This document shows, one piece after another, positions 7,810-17,514 of a DNA stretch of 64,000 bases. The stretch comes from Luteibacter sp. (GTDB lineage Bacteria > Pseudomonadota > Gammaproteobacteria > Xanthomonadales > Rhodanobacteraceae): assembly GCF_009912395.1 (NCBI RefSeq), contig NZ_WNDO01000006.1, forward strand, positions 151,052-215,051. Reading direction: 5' to 3'. The position numbers were made by a program, and so were the translations under genes. The notes under the pieces were generated by a model, which was given only the letters and a program-made list of their open reading frames with translations, was not told the origin of the DNA and made no database searches. The first letter of the stretch is position 1. Every line of letters starts with the position of its first letter.

Positions 7810-9903
7810 TCACCGCCAGCGCACATCCACGCCTACCAGGAACGTCCTTCCCGGTGCCGGCTCGTAGTAGCGCCCGTTGCCGTCGTTGACGATCACCGAG
7901 CCGATCACATGCCGGTCCGCGAGGTTGTCCACGCGCGCGAAGGTGTTCACCCGCCAGGGGCCTTGGTCGAACACGTAGCCGCCGGACAGACCGAACAGGG
8001 CATACCCCGGCGCCGATTCGGTACCGAGATCGTTCACCGACGTCGCCCCCATGGCGTTCATGTCGATGCCGACTTGCCAGCCTTTCTCGGCACCGTATTT
8101 CAAGGCCGCATAACCCATCGACCGCGGCACGCCGGGAATACGCGTACCTGCGGCGACAGGAGCTTGCACGCACGGCGTGGCGACGCAGGTCATGAATGGC
8201 GAACGGAAGGTCGCCTGTAAACGCGTGTAGCTCGCGATCAGGTGCAGGTCCTTCGCCATTTCGCCGTCGAACGAGGCCTCGATGCCTTGCCGCCGCGAAC
8301 GCGCGATGTTCTGGTAGGTCGTGCGGCCACCCTGGTTCGTGGTCACCGCCAGTTCGTCGTCGCTGTCGGCACGGAACAGCGCGACGCCCGCGCGGATGCG
8401 CTCCGTCGGCTGGAGCTTCACGCCCACCTCCATGTTCTTCGATCGCGATGGCTTGAGGTTGAAGGCCAGCCCCGCGCCACCATCGGCGCGATAGCCGATC
8501 TCCGAGAACGTGGGCGTTTCGAAACCCCGGCCCCAGTTGGCGTAGACATGCGCCCACGGTGCAGCCCGCCACAACACGCCGAACACCGGCGTCGTCGCCG
8601 AATACTTCACGGTGCCGCTGTCGTCCGGATTCCCGGGCGAGATGTAGCGATCGTCGGAGCGGAAGCGTACCTCGCTGTGACGCACGCCGCCCATGAGCGT
8701 CCAGTCGTTCGCGACACGCCAGGTCGCCTGGGCGTATTGATCGAAGTCGAACACGCGGTCGATCTCGTCGCGACGCTTGCGCCCGCGCACGCCGAGTTCG
8801 TTGCCGACGAAGTTCTCGTAGCCCTCGCGATGCTGGTGCTGGTTGTCGTAGGCGATACCGGTGGCGATTTCGAAAGGGCGTCCGGCGAGCGTGTCGTGCC
8901 ACGTCCAGCGTACGTCGCCACCGCCGTACTGGTTGGACAGGTCGACCACGCCACCCGCATTGCCCGGCTGGCTGCGCTGCGTCGCCACGGGGATCGACAG
9001 GTACTGCGTGACACTGCGCTGCCCGTAGTACCCCATCACTCGCAGGCTGTTCGCCGCGTCGATCCGCTGTTCGTAGATCAACCCCGCCTGCTGCTGGTCG
9101 GCCGACTTGCGCGTGTCGAAGCTGTCGGCGACGGCGGCCACCTGGCGGGGATTGGCCTTGTACTGCGCCCGGGTCAGGCCCAGTGGGTCCTGTGCGCCCG
9201 GGATATCCACGGCATTGAGCACGAGGGTCAGCTTGCGATCGTCGTCGATCTGCCAGCCGATTTTCGCGTTGCCCGATTCGCGGCGAGCGGCGCTGTGGTC
9301 GCGGTAGCCGCTGGTGCGGAAGTGGCTCACGTCCACGTTGTAGTCGACGGGTCCTTCCACGCCACGCGCATTCACGGACGCACGGAAGTTGCCGTTGCTG
9401 CCGCCCGCCGTGCCGAAGCGCAGCTCCGGCGGCTCCGTGCCGTCGGCGGTGAACAACTGGATCACGCCGCCCGAGGCGTTGCCGTAGAGCGCCGAGAACG
9501 GCCCGCGCAGCACTTCCACGCGTTCGGCCGAGTCGAGGTTGAAATGGGTCACCTGGCCTTGGCCGTCGGGCATCGTGGCCGGGATGCCGTCGGTGTACAG
9601 GCGGATGCCGCGGATGCCGAAGGTGGAGCGTGCGCCGAAGCCACGGATGGAGATCTGAGTGTCCTGCGCGTAGTTCTGCCGGTCGCGCGCGGTGACGCCG
9701 GGAATGGATTGCAGGCGCTCGGACAGGTTCACATCCAGCGTGCCGTCCGGTGGCGTCGCCACGCTGTCGATGGCCGCGGGAATGTCATACGGCGACTGGG
9801 CCGTGCGCGTGGCCGTGACGACCACGGGGGCGAGGCGTGGGGCGTCCTGGGCCGAGGCGACGCCGGCGCCGATGAGGGCGATGAGGAGGTAGAAGGGACG
9901 CAT
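7810..9903 (-). CDS. TonB-dependent outer membrane receptor (FecA/siderophore type)
   Basis: A 697-residue receptor with a signal peptide (1-18), a TonB-box-like PVVVTATR at 26-33 and a plug domain (VNLSERLQSIPGVTARDRQN, RGFGARSTFGIRGIRLYTDGIP, VLRGPFSALYGNASGGVIQL). A 22-strand barrel follows, containing NWGRGFETPTFSEIGY and ending with FLVGVDVRWR and an aromatic C-terminal region. The plug resembles ferric-siderophore receptors; the substrate is not certain. No Fur box was seen upstream, where a REP pair begins 38 bases before the start. Its 3' end forms part of the tandem triplication at the junction with natB. Confidence 0.9.
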   Translation of the reverse strand: MRPFYLLIALIGAGVASAQDAPRLAPVVVTATRTAQSPYDIPAAIDSVATPPDGTLDVNLSERLQSIPGVTARDRQNYAQDTQISIRGFGARSTFGIRGIRLYTDGIPATMPDGQGQVTHFNLDSAERVEVLRGPFSALYGNASGGVIQLFTADGTEPPELRFGTAGGSNGNFRASVNARGVEGPVDYNVDVSHFRTSGYRDHSAARRESGNAKIGWQIDDDRKLTLVLNAVDIPGAQDPLGLTRAQYKANPRQVAAVADSFDTRKSADQQQAGLIYEQRIDAANSLRVMGYYGQRSVTQYLSIPVATQRSQPGNAGGVVDLSNQYGGGDVRWTWHDTLAGRPFEIATGIAYDNQHQHREGYENFVGNELGVRGRKRRDEIDRVFDFDQYAQATWRVANDWTLMGGVRHSEVRFRSDDRYISPGNPDDSGTVKYSATTPVFGVLWRAAPWAHVYANWGRGFETPTFSEIGYRADGGAGLAFNLKPSRSKNMEVGVKLQPTERIRAGVALFRADSDDELAVTTNQGGRTTYQNIARSRRQGIEASFDGEMAKDLHLIASYTRLQATFRSPFMTCVATPCVQAPVAAGTRIPGVPRSMGYAALKYGAEKGWQVGIDMNAMGATSVNDLGTESAPGYALFGLSGGYVFDQGPWRVNTFARVDNLADRHVIGSVIVNDGNGRYYEPAPGRTFLVGVDVRWR

Positions 9904-9940
9904 CGGGCCATGATGCCGTTTCTTGCGTGCATATGCCGTT

Positions 9941-9984
9941 GTAGGAGCGCGCTTGCGCGCGATCGCGCGCAAGCGCGCTCCTAC
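9941..9984. repeat. REP pair 4, compact
   Basis: The two arms are fused directly through GATC with no spacer, giving a near-perfect 44-base palindrome. It lies between the divergent starts of the TonB receptor and the methyltransferase gene, an unusual place because most copies here lie at gene ends. Confidence 0.88.
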
Positions 9985-10083
9985 AGGTCGGCCAATTCCA
10001 CCGGCCTGTCGCAAACGGTAGAGAGCGGGCCGCCGGCCCATGCTAGCCTTCCGGTCCGTCCCTCCAAACCCATCGGTAGCGCC

Positions 10084-10920
10084 ATGAAGAAATTCATTAT
10101 CGCCAGCGTGATCGGCCTCACCGTGTCCTGTAGTGCCCAGGCCTTCCAGGCCGATCAGCCGAGCCAGGCCACGCCGCCGGCCAGCGCCGGTCAGGTTTCC
10201 GCATCCCAGCTCGACCAGGCCATCGCCGGCAGCTGGCGTTCGCCGCAGAACAAGGCGCGCGACGTCTACCGCCACCCGAAGGAGATGCTCACCTTCTTCG
10301 GCGTGCGTCCGGACATGACGGTGATCGAGATCTGGCCGTCGGGCGGCTGGTTCACCGAGATCCTGGGGCCCTTCCTCAACGCCAACGGCCACTACATCGG
10401 TGCGATCCCGACCGGCTCGAAGGGCAAGGCCGCACTGGAGAAGAAGTTCTCCTTCGGTCCGAAGCAGTATTCGAACGCCAAGCTGCTCGAATTCGACAAC
10501 AAGACGCCGAACCTCGGCCCGGACGGTTCGGCCCACATGGTGCTGACCTTCCGCAACGTCCACAACTGGGCGGCCGACGGTAGCGCGGAAACGATGTTCA
10601 AGTCGTTCTACAAGGTGCTCAAGCCCGGCGGCGTGCTCGGCGTGGAAGACCACCGCGCGGACAAGGGCAAAACCCTCGACCAGGTCGTCAACAGCGGCTA
10701 CCTGCCGACCGAGTACGTCATCAAGCTCGCCACCGACGCCGGCTTCAAGCTCGATGCGCAAAGCGAGATCAACGCCAACCCGAAGGACAACCACGACCAT
10801 CCCAAGGGCGTGTGGACCCTGCCGCCCGTGCTCGAACTGGGCGACAAGGACAAGGCGAAGTACCAGGCCATCGGCGAGTCCGATCGCATGACGCTGCGCT
10901 TCGTGAAGCCCGCCAAGTAA
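10084..10920 (+). CDS. Exported class I SAM-dependent methyltransferase-like protein
   Basis: 278 residues with a clear signal peptide (1-20, ending AQA). The body has a methyltransferase-like fold: MTVIEIWPSGGWFTEIL takes the place of the SAM-binding glycine loop, followed by MVLTFRNVHNW and FYKVLKPGGVLGVEDHR. This family is found as predicted periplasmic proteins in Proteobacteria, and SAM is not normally expected in the periplasm, so true methyltransferase activity is doubtful. The RluE gene follows with no gap (the GTG begins right after the stop). No further functional clue is available. Confidence 0.85.
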   Translation: MKKFIIASVIGLTVSCSAQAFQADQPSQATPPASAGQVSASQLDQAIAGSWRSPQNKARDVYRHPKEMLTFFGVRPDMTVIEIWPSGGWFTEILGPFLNANGHYIGAIPTGSKGKAALEKKFSFGPKQYSNAKLLEFDNKTPNLGPDGSAHMVLTFRNVHNWAADGSAETMFKSFYKVLKPGGVLGVEDHRADKGKTLDQVVNSGYLPTEYVIKLATDAGFKLDAQSEINANPKDNHDHPKGVWTLPPVLELGDKDKAKYQAIGESDRMTLRFVKPAK

Positions 10921-11460
10921 GTGCTGGTCGCGTTCAACAAGCCCTTCGGGGTGCTTTGCCAGTTCACCGACGAAGCCGGCCGGCGCACGCTGGCCGACTT
11001 CGTGCCGTACAAGGGTGTGTACGCGGCAGGGCGACTGGACCATGACAGCGAAGGGCTGTTGCTGCTCACCGACGACGGCAAGCTGCAACACCGGCTGGCC
11101 GATCCGAAGCACAAGCAGCCGAAGACATACCTGGTGAAGGTGGAAGGCATTCCCACCGAAGAGGCCATCGAGCGCCTGCGTCGCGGCGTGACGCTCAACG
11201 ATGGTCCGACCCTGCCTGCCGGGGTCGAGGCCATCGCCGAACCCGACTGGCTATGGCCGCGCGATCCGCCTGTGCGTTACCGCAAGACGGTGCCGGACGC
11301 ATGGTTGCGCATCGTGCTGCGCGAAGGCCGCAACCGGCAGGTGCGCCGCATGACGGCGGCGGTGGGGTTTCCCACGCTGCGTCTCGTGCGCGAGGCGGTG
11401 GGGGGATATCGGTTGGATGGGTTGGGTCTAGGACAGACGCGTGTGATCGACGCGCGTTGA
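10921..11460 (+). CDS. rluE: 23S rRNA pseudouridine synthase (RluE/RsuA family)
   Basis: The 179-residue enzyme should isomerise a uridine in large-subunit rRNA (position 2457 in E. coli numbering, if it is truly RluE). The catalytic motif [14 protein letters not shown] places the nucleophilic Asp at 40, and [23 protein letters not shown] is the conserved C-terminal RNA-binding block. It lacks the N-terminal S4 domain of RsuA/RluB, as RluE does. The start is GTG directly after the upstream stop codon, so translation may be coupled. A REP pair follows the stop. Confidence 0.87.
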   Translation: MLVAFNKPFGVLCQFTDEAGRRTLADFVPYKGVYAAGRLDHDSEGLLLLTDDGKLQHRLADPKHKQPKTYLVKVEGIPTEEAIERLRRGVTLNDGPTLPAGVEAIAEPDWLWPRDPPVRYRKTVPDAWLRIVLREGRNRQVRRMTAAVGFPTLRLVREAVGGYRLDGLGLGQTRVIDAR

Positions 11461-11467
11461 GGGCACC

Positions 11468-11526
11468 CATCGCGCGCAAGCGCGCTCCTACACACGATGC
11501 CCGGTAGGAGCGCGCTTGCGCGCGAT
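11468..11526. repeat. REP pair 5, opposite orientation
   Basis: Here the arms are arranged tail-to-tail (ATCGCGCGCAAGC... then GTAGGAGCGCGC...), the reverse of the usual pair, with 12 bases between. It fills the 71 bases between the convergent rluE and dgoD ends and may terminate both. Confidence 0.85.
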
Positions 11527-11531
11527 GCTTT

Positions 11532-12683
11532 TCACCACTCCGCCACGGTGCCATCCGGATGCCGCCACAACGGATTGCGCCAGTCGGCCGCTTCGCGGCT
11601 GCGTTCGATCACCAGTTCCTCGTCCACGTCGATGCCCAGGCCCGGCGCGGTGAACGGTAGGGCGCAGCCCTGGGCGTCGAGCTTCAGCGCCTCCTTGTTG
11701 CGCACGTAGTCGAGCACCTCGCCACCCTTGTTGTAGTGGATGCCGATGCTCTGTTCCTGCAGCGTGGCATTCCAGCTGACGAAATCCAGGTGCAGGCACG
11801 AGGCCAGTGCGATCGGCCCCAACGGGCAGTGCGGGGCGACGGCCACGTCGTAGGCTTCCGCCATCGCGGCGATCTTCACGCACTCGGTGATGCCACCGGC
11901 ATGCGAGAGGTCGGGCTGGAGGATGGAAATACCGCCACGCTCCAGCACGTGCTTGAACTCGAAGCGCGAGAACATGCGCTCGCCGGCCGCCAGCGGAATC
12001 GAGGTAAGCGCCGCGATGCGCGGGTAGTACTCGGCCTGTTCGGCCAGCACCGGCTCCTCGATGAACAGGGGGCGGAAGGGTTCCAGCTCCTTCACCAGCA
12101 CCTTGGCCATCGGCGCGGACACACGGCCGTGGAAGTCGAGGCCGAATTCCACATCGGTGCCGAAGGCCTCGCGGATCTCCGCCACGCGGGACACGGCGGC
12201 GTCCACCGCCTTGCTCGTGGCGATGATGGCCATTTCCTCGCAGCCGTTGAGCTTGAAGGTGTCGAAGCCGTGCGCCATGCGCTCCTTGATCTGCGCGATG
12301 ACATCCGCCGGGCGGTCGCCACCGACCCAGCAATAGGTCTTCATGCGATCGCGCACGCGGCCGCCGAGCAGTTCGTACACGGGGGCGTTGAGCACCTTGC
12401 CCTTGATGTCCCACAGGGCCTGGTCGATGCCGGCGATGGCGCTCATGAAGATGGCGCCGCCGCGGTAGAAGCCGCCGCGGTACATGGCCTGCCAGATGTC
12501 GTTGATCTGTGCCGGGTCCTTGCCGATGACAAACTCCGAGAGCTCGTGCACGGCGGCTTCCACGGTGCGTGCGCGGCCCTCGATGACGGGCTCGCCCCAA
12601 CCGACGACGCCTTCGTCGGTCTCCATCTTCAGGAACATCCAGCGGGGAGGTACGCGGTACGTGGTGATCCGGGTGACTTTCAT
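11532..12683 (-). CDS. dgoD: D-galactonate dehydratase
   Basis: 383 residues of the enolase superfamily. It converts D-galactonate to 2-keto-3-deoxygalactonate with Mg2+. Visible motifs: the capping domain start [19 protein letters not shown], metal ligands in [15 protein letters not shown] and [12 protein letters not shown], and the base-bearing [12 protein letters not shown]. The length matches E. coli DgoD (382). It is the last gene of a minus-strand operon and starts 2 bases after the aldolase stop. The context (DgoA, DgoK, lactonase, sugar dehydrogenase) supports galactonate over related acid sugars. Confidence 0.93.
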   Translation of the reverse strand: MKVTRITTYRVPPRWMFLKMETDEGVVGWGEPVIEGRARTVEAAVHELSEFVIGKDPAQINDIWQAMYRGGFYRGGAIFMSAIAGIDQALWDIKGKVLNAPVYELLGGRVRDRMKTYCWVGGDRPADVIAQIKERMAHGFDTFKLNGCEEMAIIATSKAVDAAVSRVAEIREAFGTDVEFGLDFHGRVSAPMAKVLVKELEPFRPLFIEEPVLAEQAEYYPRIAALTSIPLAAGERMFSRFEFKHVLERGGISILQPDLSHAGGITECVKIAAMAEAYDVAVAPHCPLGPIALASCLHLDFVSWNATLQEQSIGIHYNKGGEVLDYVRNKEALKLDAQGCALPFTAPGLGIDVDEELVIERSREAADWRNPLWRHPDGTVAEW

Positions 12684-12685
12684 GC

Positions 12686-13297
12686 TTAGACCGATCGGTA
12701 GGCTTTGACGAAGGCTCGCGCGCGCTCTCGGGTTCGTTCCACCGGCTGGCCCGGCTTGTAGAGGTCGCCGCCGAGGCCCGCGCCGATACAGCCCGCGTCG
12801 AGGTACTGGCCGAGGTTATCAGGGGTGACACCACCTACCGCAAGCAGGGGCACGTCCGGAGGCAGCACGGCACGCATCGCCTTCACATAACCGGGGCCCA
12901 TGTTGGCCGCCGGAAATAGCTTCAGCGACTGGGCGCCGGCCGCCAGGGCCGTGAACGCCTCGCTGGGGGTGAGGAAGCCGATGGAGGTGAACATGCCTCG
13001 CTCGCGGCCCTTGCGGATCACCGCCGGGTCGGTGTTCGGCGTAACCAGCAGGTGGCCGCCCAGATCGGCGACCGACTCCACGGCTTCCGGCGTGAGCACG
13101 GTGCCGGCGCCTACCAGGGCGCGTTTGCCCGCCGCTTGCACGGCGAGGGGGATGCTGCGTTGCCAGTCGGGTGAATTGAGCGGCACCTCGATGGCGTCGA
13201 AACCTTCGGCGATGAGGGCCTCGACGTGGTCGACGACCTCGTCGGGGGTGATGCCGCGAAGGATGGCGATGAGGGGAAGGGCAGTCGGCCAGGCCAT
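12686..13297 (-). CDS. dgoA: 2-dehydro-3-deoxy-6-phosphogalactonate aldolase
   Basis: A 203-residue class I aldolase of the KDPG/KDPGal family that cleaves KDPGal to pyruvate and glyceraldehyde-3-phosphate. Motifs: [10 protein letters not shown] (N-terminal), IEVPLNSP with the catalytic Glu, [20 protein letters not shown], and [16 protein letters not shown] with the Schiff-base Lys. IEVPLNSP rather than IEVTL is characteristic of DgoA over Eda. It is tightly packed between the dehydrogenase and dgoD genes with gaps of 4 and 2 bases. Confidence 0.93.
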   Translation of the reverse strand: MAWPTALPLIAILRGITPDEVVDHVEALIAEGFDAIEVPLNSPDWQRSIPLAVQAAGKRALVGAGTVLTPEAVESVADLGGHLLVTPNTDPAVIRKGRERGMFTSIGFLTPSEAFTALAAGAQSLKLFPAANMGPGYVKAMRAVLPPDVPLLAVGGVTPDNLGQYLDAGCIGAGLGGDLYKPGQPVERTRERARAFVKAYRSV

Positions 13298-13301
13298 GGG
13301 A

Positions 13302-14102
13302 TCACTCGTGGTAGAGCTGGGAACGGCCGCCGTCGATACGGATATCGGCGGCGTTGATATAGCGGGCTTCGTCGGAGGCGAGGAACAGCGCCGTATAGGC
13401 GATTTCCTCGGGCTCGCCGATCCGCTTGTTCGGCAGGATATCGGTCTGCTTGCGGCGTTCGGCTTCCGGATCGGGCGCGGCGTCGAAGCCGGCCTTCGCG
13501 ATCGCGGTGAGCACGAGGCCTGGCGAGATCGAATTCACGCGGATGTTCTTCGCGGCGTACTCGATGCCCAGCGCCTTGGTCAGGCCGATCAGGCCATGCT
13601 TGGCGACGGGGTAGGGGAAGCAATGCGGGATGATCTTGTGACCGTGCACCGAGGCGATGTTCACGATACTGCCGCGACCCAGCGAGAGCATGCCAGGCAG
13701 CACGGCCTTCGCGCAGTTCCAGGCACCCTTCAGGTCCACTTCGAAGCAGCGCGTCCATTCCTCGTCGGTCAGCGACAGCGGTTCATTGAACACGTTGATG
13801 CCGGCATTGTTGACGAGGACGTCCGGCGCGCCGAAGCGCTCGGTGGCCGCATCGACCATGCGCTGGATGGCGGCGGGGTCGGTGACATCGGCCTGGAACA
13901 GCATGGCCTTGTCGGTGTTCAGTTCGTTGAGCGTGCGTCGTGCCTGGGCGTTGTCTTCCAGCACGTTGAGCACCACGGCGGCGCCGTGCGCGGCGAACAG
14001 CTTCGCCGTGGCGGCGCCGATGCCCTGCGTGGCGCCGGTGACAACGGCGACCTTGCCGGCAAGGCGGGGGAGGGGCGTGGTGCGCGGATCGGGCGTGCTC
14101 AT
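13302..14102 (-). CDS. SDR-family sugar dehydrogenase, probably D-galactose 1-dehydrogenase
   Basis: A 266-residue NAD(P)-dependent short-chain dehydrogenase. The cofactor motif is TGATQGIG, followed by NNAG, and the active site has Ser in NIASVHG with YPVAKHG (Tyr-x3-Lys). The C-terminus RIDGGRSQLYHE is typical of the sugar-oxidising group. In this operon the expected reaction is D-galactose (or a related aldose such as L-arabinose or D-fucose) to its 1,4/1,5-lactone, the first step of the oxidative route. The start ATG at 14102 overlaps the lactonase stop by 4 bases. Substrate is inferred from neighbours. Confidence 0.88.
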   Translation of the reverse strand: MSTPDPRTTPLPRLAGKVAVVTGATQGIGAATAKLFAAHGAAVVLNVLEDNAQARRTLNELNTDKAMLFQADVTDPAAIQRMVDAATERFGAPDVLVNNAGINVFNEPLSLTDEEWTRCFEVDLKGAWNCAKAVLPGMLSLGRGSIVNIASVHGHKIIPHCFPYPVAKHGLIGLTKALGIEYAAKNIRVNSISPGLVLTAIAKAGFDAAPDPEAERRKQTDILPNKRIGEPEEIAYTALFLASDEARYINAADIRIDGGRSQLYHE

Positions 14103-14986
14103 GCGTGGACCTTGTGACCGTAACGGGCTTCGGGCAGGCCGCGACCGACGGGCGGCGTGCCGATGTAGATGGCGCCGTCGAACGGACCGGCGGTGTCGCC
14201 CATGCCGAGGTGGGCGGAGGTGATGACCATGCGATCCAGTTCGGGGCCGGCGAAGCTCACGCAGCTGGGCTGCTTCGAGGGCAACGCGATGGTGGCGTCT
14301 ACCCGGCCGTCGGGCGCGTAGCGCACCACGCGCGAGGCGGCCCATTCGGCGTTCCAGAGGAAGCCCTCGGCGTCGATCGTGGAGCCATCCGGCTCGTAGC
14401 CCGGCGTCAGTTCGGCGAACACGCGGATGCGATCCACGTCGCCCGTGGCGGCGTCGTAGTCGCAGGCCATGATCTGCGCCGTGGGCGAGTCGGTGAAATA
14501 CATCGTCTCGCCGTCGGGACTGAAGCAGATGCTGTTGGTGATCGCGGCCTTGGGCAGAGCGAGCCGCTGCAAGTGGCCGTCGTGCGTGTAGCGCCAGAAC
14601 GAGGCGACTTTCTCCGGGCCGCGTTCGTTGAGCGTGCCGAAGACGAAGTTGCCCGCCCGGTCGCAGCGGCCGTCGTTGGCGCGCGTGCCGAGGATCTCCG
14701 GCTCGATGTCGGTGAGGATGTGCAGCCGGCCGTCGCGCGTGTCGTAGCGCGCCACCTGTTTCTCCAGCGCGAGCAGCAGTACGCCCTTCTCGTGTGTGAG
14801 CGCGAAGCAGCAGACGCGGGCGGGCAGGACATTCTCGGTGACGTGACCCGTCGCCGGGTCGTAGGCGAACAGGCGCGAGGTGGCGATGTCGGTCCAGCGG
14901 ACCAGGCCGGCCAGGTCGTCCCAGATCACGCCTTCGGCGTGGGTCTGGCGCTGGTCGGAAAGGGGCTTGAAGGAGGATTCGGTCAT
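14099..14986 (-). CDS. SMP-30/gluconolactonase family lactonase (galactonolactonase)
   Basis: A 295-residue six-bladed beta-propeller lactonase. Metal-binding motifs visible are HAEGVIWDD (Glu near the N-terminus), ANDGRCDRAGNF, NSICFSPDGETMYFTDS and PDGSTIDAEGFLWNAEW. It should hydrolyse the aldonolactone made by the adjacent dehydrogenase to galactonate. It is coupled to both neighbours: its stop overlaps the dehydrogenase start, and its start shares one base with the permease stop. A good GGAGGA lies before the ATG. Confidence 0.92.
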   Translation of the reverse strand: MTESSFKPLSDQRQTHAEGVIWDDLAGLVRWTDIATSRLFAYDPATGHVTENVLPARVCCFALTHEKGVLLLALEKQVARYDTRDGRLHILTDIEPEILGTRANDGRCDRAGNFVFGTLNERGPEKVASFWRYTHDGHLQRLALPKAAITNSICFSPDGETMYFTDSPTAQIMACDYDAATGDVDRIRVFAELTPGYEPDGSTIDAEGFLWNAEWAASRVVRYAPDGRVDATIALPSKQPSCVSFAGPELDRMVITSAHLGMGDTAGPFDGAIYIGTPPVGRGLPEARYGHKVHA

Positions 14987-15987
14987 CAGCGGGCTTGCCT
15001 GCGGTTCTTGAGCTGGTCCACGAGCACGGCGATCAACAGGATCGTGCCGCGGACCAGGTACTGATAGAAGGCGTCGATGTTCATGAGGCTCATCGCATTT
15101 TGCACGGTGCCCATGATGAGAACGCCAACGATCACGCCGCTGATCGTCGCGCGGCCGCCCATCAGGGACACGCCGCCCAGCACGCAGGCCGAGATCACGT
15201 TCAGTTCGAAGCCTTCACCCGCGTTCGGCTGGCCGCTGGTCATGCGCGAGGCGAGGATGATGCCCGCCAGCGCCGCGACGACGCCCTGGATGAGGAAGAT
15301 GGCGATACGCACGCGGTCCACCGCGACACCGGCCAGGCGGGCGGCATCGGGGTTGCCGCCGATGGCGAGGGTATTGCGGCCGTAGATCGTCTTGTTCAGC
15401 AGCACGCCGAACACCGCGAAGCAGGCCAGCGTGACCCAGACCGGCACCGGCAGGCCGAACAGCTCGGCGCTGCCCAGGGTGAAGAAGGCTTCGTTGGTGA
15501 CGCCCACCGCCTGGCCCTGCGAGCTGATGAAGGCGAGGCCGCGCACGATCTCCATGGTGGCCAGCGTGGTGATCAGCGCATTGATCTTCAGCTTGGCGAT
15601 CACCGCGCCGTTGACGAAGCCCACCAGGCCGCCCGCCACGATGGCGGCCGCGACGCCGATGGCCACGCTGCCCGTGGCGTTGGCGACGATGGCGCAGAAC
15701 ACACCGGCGAAGGCCACGGTGGAGCCCACCGACAGGTCGAAGTCGCGCGAGGCCAGGCAGAACATCATGGTGCAGGAGACCATGCCGATCTGCGACACGG
15801 ACAGCAGCAGGCCGACCATGTTGTCCCACGAGAAGAAGTACTGCACGGTGACGCTGAGCACCGCGAACAGGGCGATGAAGATCAGGATGAGGCTGTAGTC
15901 GTCGACGACCTGCCAGAGCAGGGCGCGGCGGCGGGCCGCCGGCGTCTCGCGGGTCGCACCGATGGCGGCGGCTTGGGAGTCGGTCAT
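14986..15987 (-). CDS. araH: Sugar ABC transporter permease (AraH/RbsC family)
   Basis: A 333-residue inner-membrane permease with about eight to ten hydrophobic segments and a cytoplasmic N-terminus. The conserved block GGNPDAARLAGVAVDRVRIAIFLIQG and ISACVLGGVSLMGGRATISGVIVG identify the RbsC/AraH family. It should carry the monosaccharide for the operon's enzymes. The gene symbol reflects similarity to AraH; in this operon galactose is at least as likely a substrate as arabinose. Confidence 0.88.
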   Translation of the reverse strand: MTDSQAAAIGATRETPAARRRALLWQVVDDYSLILIFIALFAVLSVTVQYFFSWDNMVGLLLSVSQIGMVSCTMMFCLASRDFDLSVGSTVAFAGVFCAIVANATGSVAIGVAAAIVAGGLVGFVNGAVIAKLKINALITTLATMEIVRGLAFISSQGQAVGVTNEAFFTLGSAELFGLPVPVWVTLACFAVFGVLLNKTIYGRNTLAIGGNPDAARLAGVAVDRVRIAIFLIQGVVAALAGIILASRMTSGQPNAGEGFELNVISACVLGGVSLMGGRATISGVIVGVLIMGTVQNAMSLMNIDAFYQYLVRGTILLIAVLVDQLKNRRQAR

Positions 15988-15991
15988 GGGA

Positions 15992-17512
15992 TTACCTGGC
16001 GTTCGTAGCGGTGGTGCCTTCGGGGAGCGCGGCGGCGAGCACGTTCTGCTCGTTCGCTTCGCCGTGGGCGAACTGGCCGACGATGCGGCCGTGGCACATG
16101 GCGATCACCCGATCCGACACGCCGAGCACTTCCGGCAGTTCGCTGGAGATCATCACCACGGCCACGCCGTGCGCGGCCAGTTCGTAGAGCACGTTGTAGA
16201 TTTCGTTCTTGGCGCCGACGTCGATGCCGCGGGTGGGCTCGTCGACGATCAGCACGCGCAGATCCTTCTCCGCCAGCCAGCGCGACAGCACGGCTTTTTG
16301 CTGGTTGCCGCCGGAGAGCAGGCGGATCTCCTGCCGACGATGCGGCGTGCGGATGCGTAGGCGTTCGATGTAGCTGTCGGCGGTTTTCGCCTCGATCCGA
16401 TCGTTGACGAACAGGCCGGCGGTGAGGTGGTTGCGCCGCGCGCTGATGTTGATGTTCTCGGCGACGGAGCGCACGCCGATGATGCCTTCCTCCTTGCGGT
16501 CTTCCGGACAGAAGACCAGGCCATGGCGGATGGCGTCGCGGATGTGCGAGGCCTTCACCGGCTTGCCGTCCACCGTGACCGTGCCAGACAGGCGGCGATC
16601 GGCACCGTACACGGCGCGCATGACTTCCGAACGGCCGGCGCCGACGAGGCCGAAGAAGCCGACGATCTCGCCCGCCCGCACGTCGAAGCTCACGGGACGC
16701 TGCACGATGTGGCTGGTGACGTCCTTCACGGACAGGCGCACGTCGCCGTGTTCGCGCGGTTTGTAGCCCCAGATATCGCCGATGTCGCGGCCGACCATGC
16801 GTTGCACGAGGGTGTCGCGCGTGACGCCTTCGAGCGTGTCGAAATCGGCGACCTTGCGGCCATCGCGGAAGATCGTCGCGGCATCGCACAGTTCGAAGAT
16901 CTCGTCGAGGCGGTGCGAGATGTAGATCATCGCCTTGCCCTGCGCACGCAGGTCGCGAACGAGGCGGAACAGCACGTCGGTCTCGCGATGCGACAGCGAG
17001 CTGGTGGGCTCGTCGAGCGCGAGGATCGTGGCATCGCGCAGGATCGCCTTCACGATCTCCACCATCTGCCGCTGGCCGATCGAGAGCTGGCGCAGCTTCG
17101 CGCGCGGATCGAGGTCCACGCCCAGCGCGTCGAGGCGCTCGCGCGTCCAGGCCAAGGCGCGGCGACGGTCGACAAGGCCGAAGCGCGTGGGCAGGCGACC
17201 CAGCAGAAGGTTCTCCATCACCGACAGTTCCGGCACGTACTGGAGTTCCTGATGGATCACGGCGACACCGGCGCCGATGGCGTCGGCGGCGCTGCGGAAC
17301 GCCTGCACGTCGCCATCGATGGCGACGGCGCCCTCGTCGGGGATGTACTCCCCGCCGAGGATCTTCATCATTGTGGACTTGCCGGCGCCGTTTTCGCCAA
17401 GCAGGCCGTGCACGCTACCGGCGCGCATGGCGAAGCTCACGTCGGAGAGCGCGCGTACGCCGGGAAAACTCTTCCCGATATGGCGAAATTCCAGGCGCGG
17501 CGCGCTGCCCAT
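15992..17512 (-). CDS. araG: Sugar ABC transporter ATP-binding protein with two NBDs (AraG-like)
   Basis: 506 residues with tandem ATPase domains. The first has Walker [10 protein letters not shown], signature [11 protein letters not shown] and Walker [11 protein letters not shown]. The second has a degenerate Walker A ([11 protein letters not shown]) but an intact signature [15 protein letters not shown] and Walker [14 protein letters not shown]. This one-good, one-degenerate pattern is normal for AraG/RbsA/MglA. The start at 17512 ([16 protein letters not shown]) was chosen because it directly precedes the first NBD and lies 2 bases after the binding-protein gene. Confidence 0.92.
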   Translation of the reverse strand: MGSAPRLEFRHIGKSFPGVRALSDVSFAMRAGSVHGLLGENGAGKSTMMKILGGEYIPDEGAVAIDGDVQAFRSAADAIGAGVAVIHQELQYVPELSVMENLLLGRLPTRFGLVDRRRALAWTRERLDALGVDLDPRAKLRQLSIGQRQMVEIVKAILRDATILALDEPTSSLSHRETDVLFRLVRDLRAQGKAMIYISHRLDEIFELCDAATIFRDGRKVADFDTLEGVTRDTLVQRMVGRDIGDIWGYKPREHGDVRLSVKDVTSHIVQRPVSFDVRAGEIVGFFGLVGAGRSEVMRAVYGADRRLSGTVTVDGKPVKASHIRDAIRHGLVFCPEDRKEEGIIGVRSVAENINISARRNHLTAGLFVNDRIEAKTADSYIERLRIRTPHRRQEIRLLSGGNQQKAVLSRWLAEKDLRVLIVDEPTRGIDVGAKNEIYNVLYELAAHGVAVVMISSELPEVLGVSDRVIAMCHGRIVGQFAHGEANEQNVLAAALPEGTTATNAR

Positions 17513-17514
17513 GG

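Larger units (their letters stand above)
7333..7869. repeat. Three tandem ~178-bp repeats spanning a convergent gene junction
   Basis: Units start at 7333, 7512 and 7689, with periods of 179, 177 and 178 bases. Each unit joins the last 34 or so coding bases of the natB-like gene (TCCGAACGACT...CCATCTC), a head-to-head REP pair, and the last ~50 coding bases of the convergent TonB receptor. The joints lie at a shared GTA (GTACC on the natB side, GTAGC on the receptor side), suggesting a microhomology-mediated tandem duplication. Only the first copy has the real natB end and only the third the real receptor end. Copies differ by a few substitutions. This accounts for the 443-base gap between the two genes. 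Confidence 0.88.

Noticed and set aside
8242..9900. Long plus-strand open frame opposite the first TonB receptor
   Set aside because: The same frame later contains the real methyltransferase start at 10084. The upstream part mirrors a well-supported receptor gene and has no protein character.
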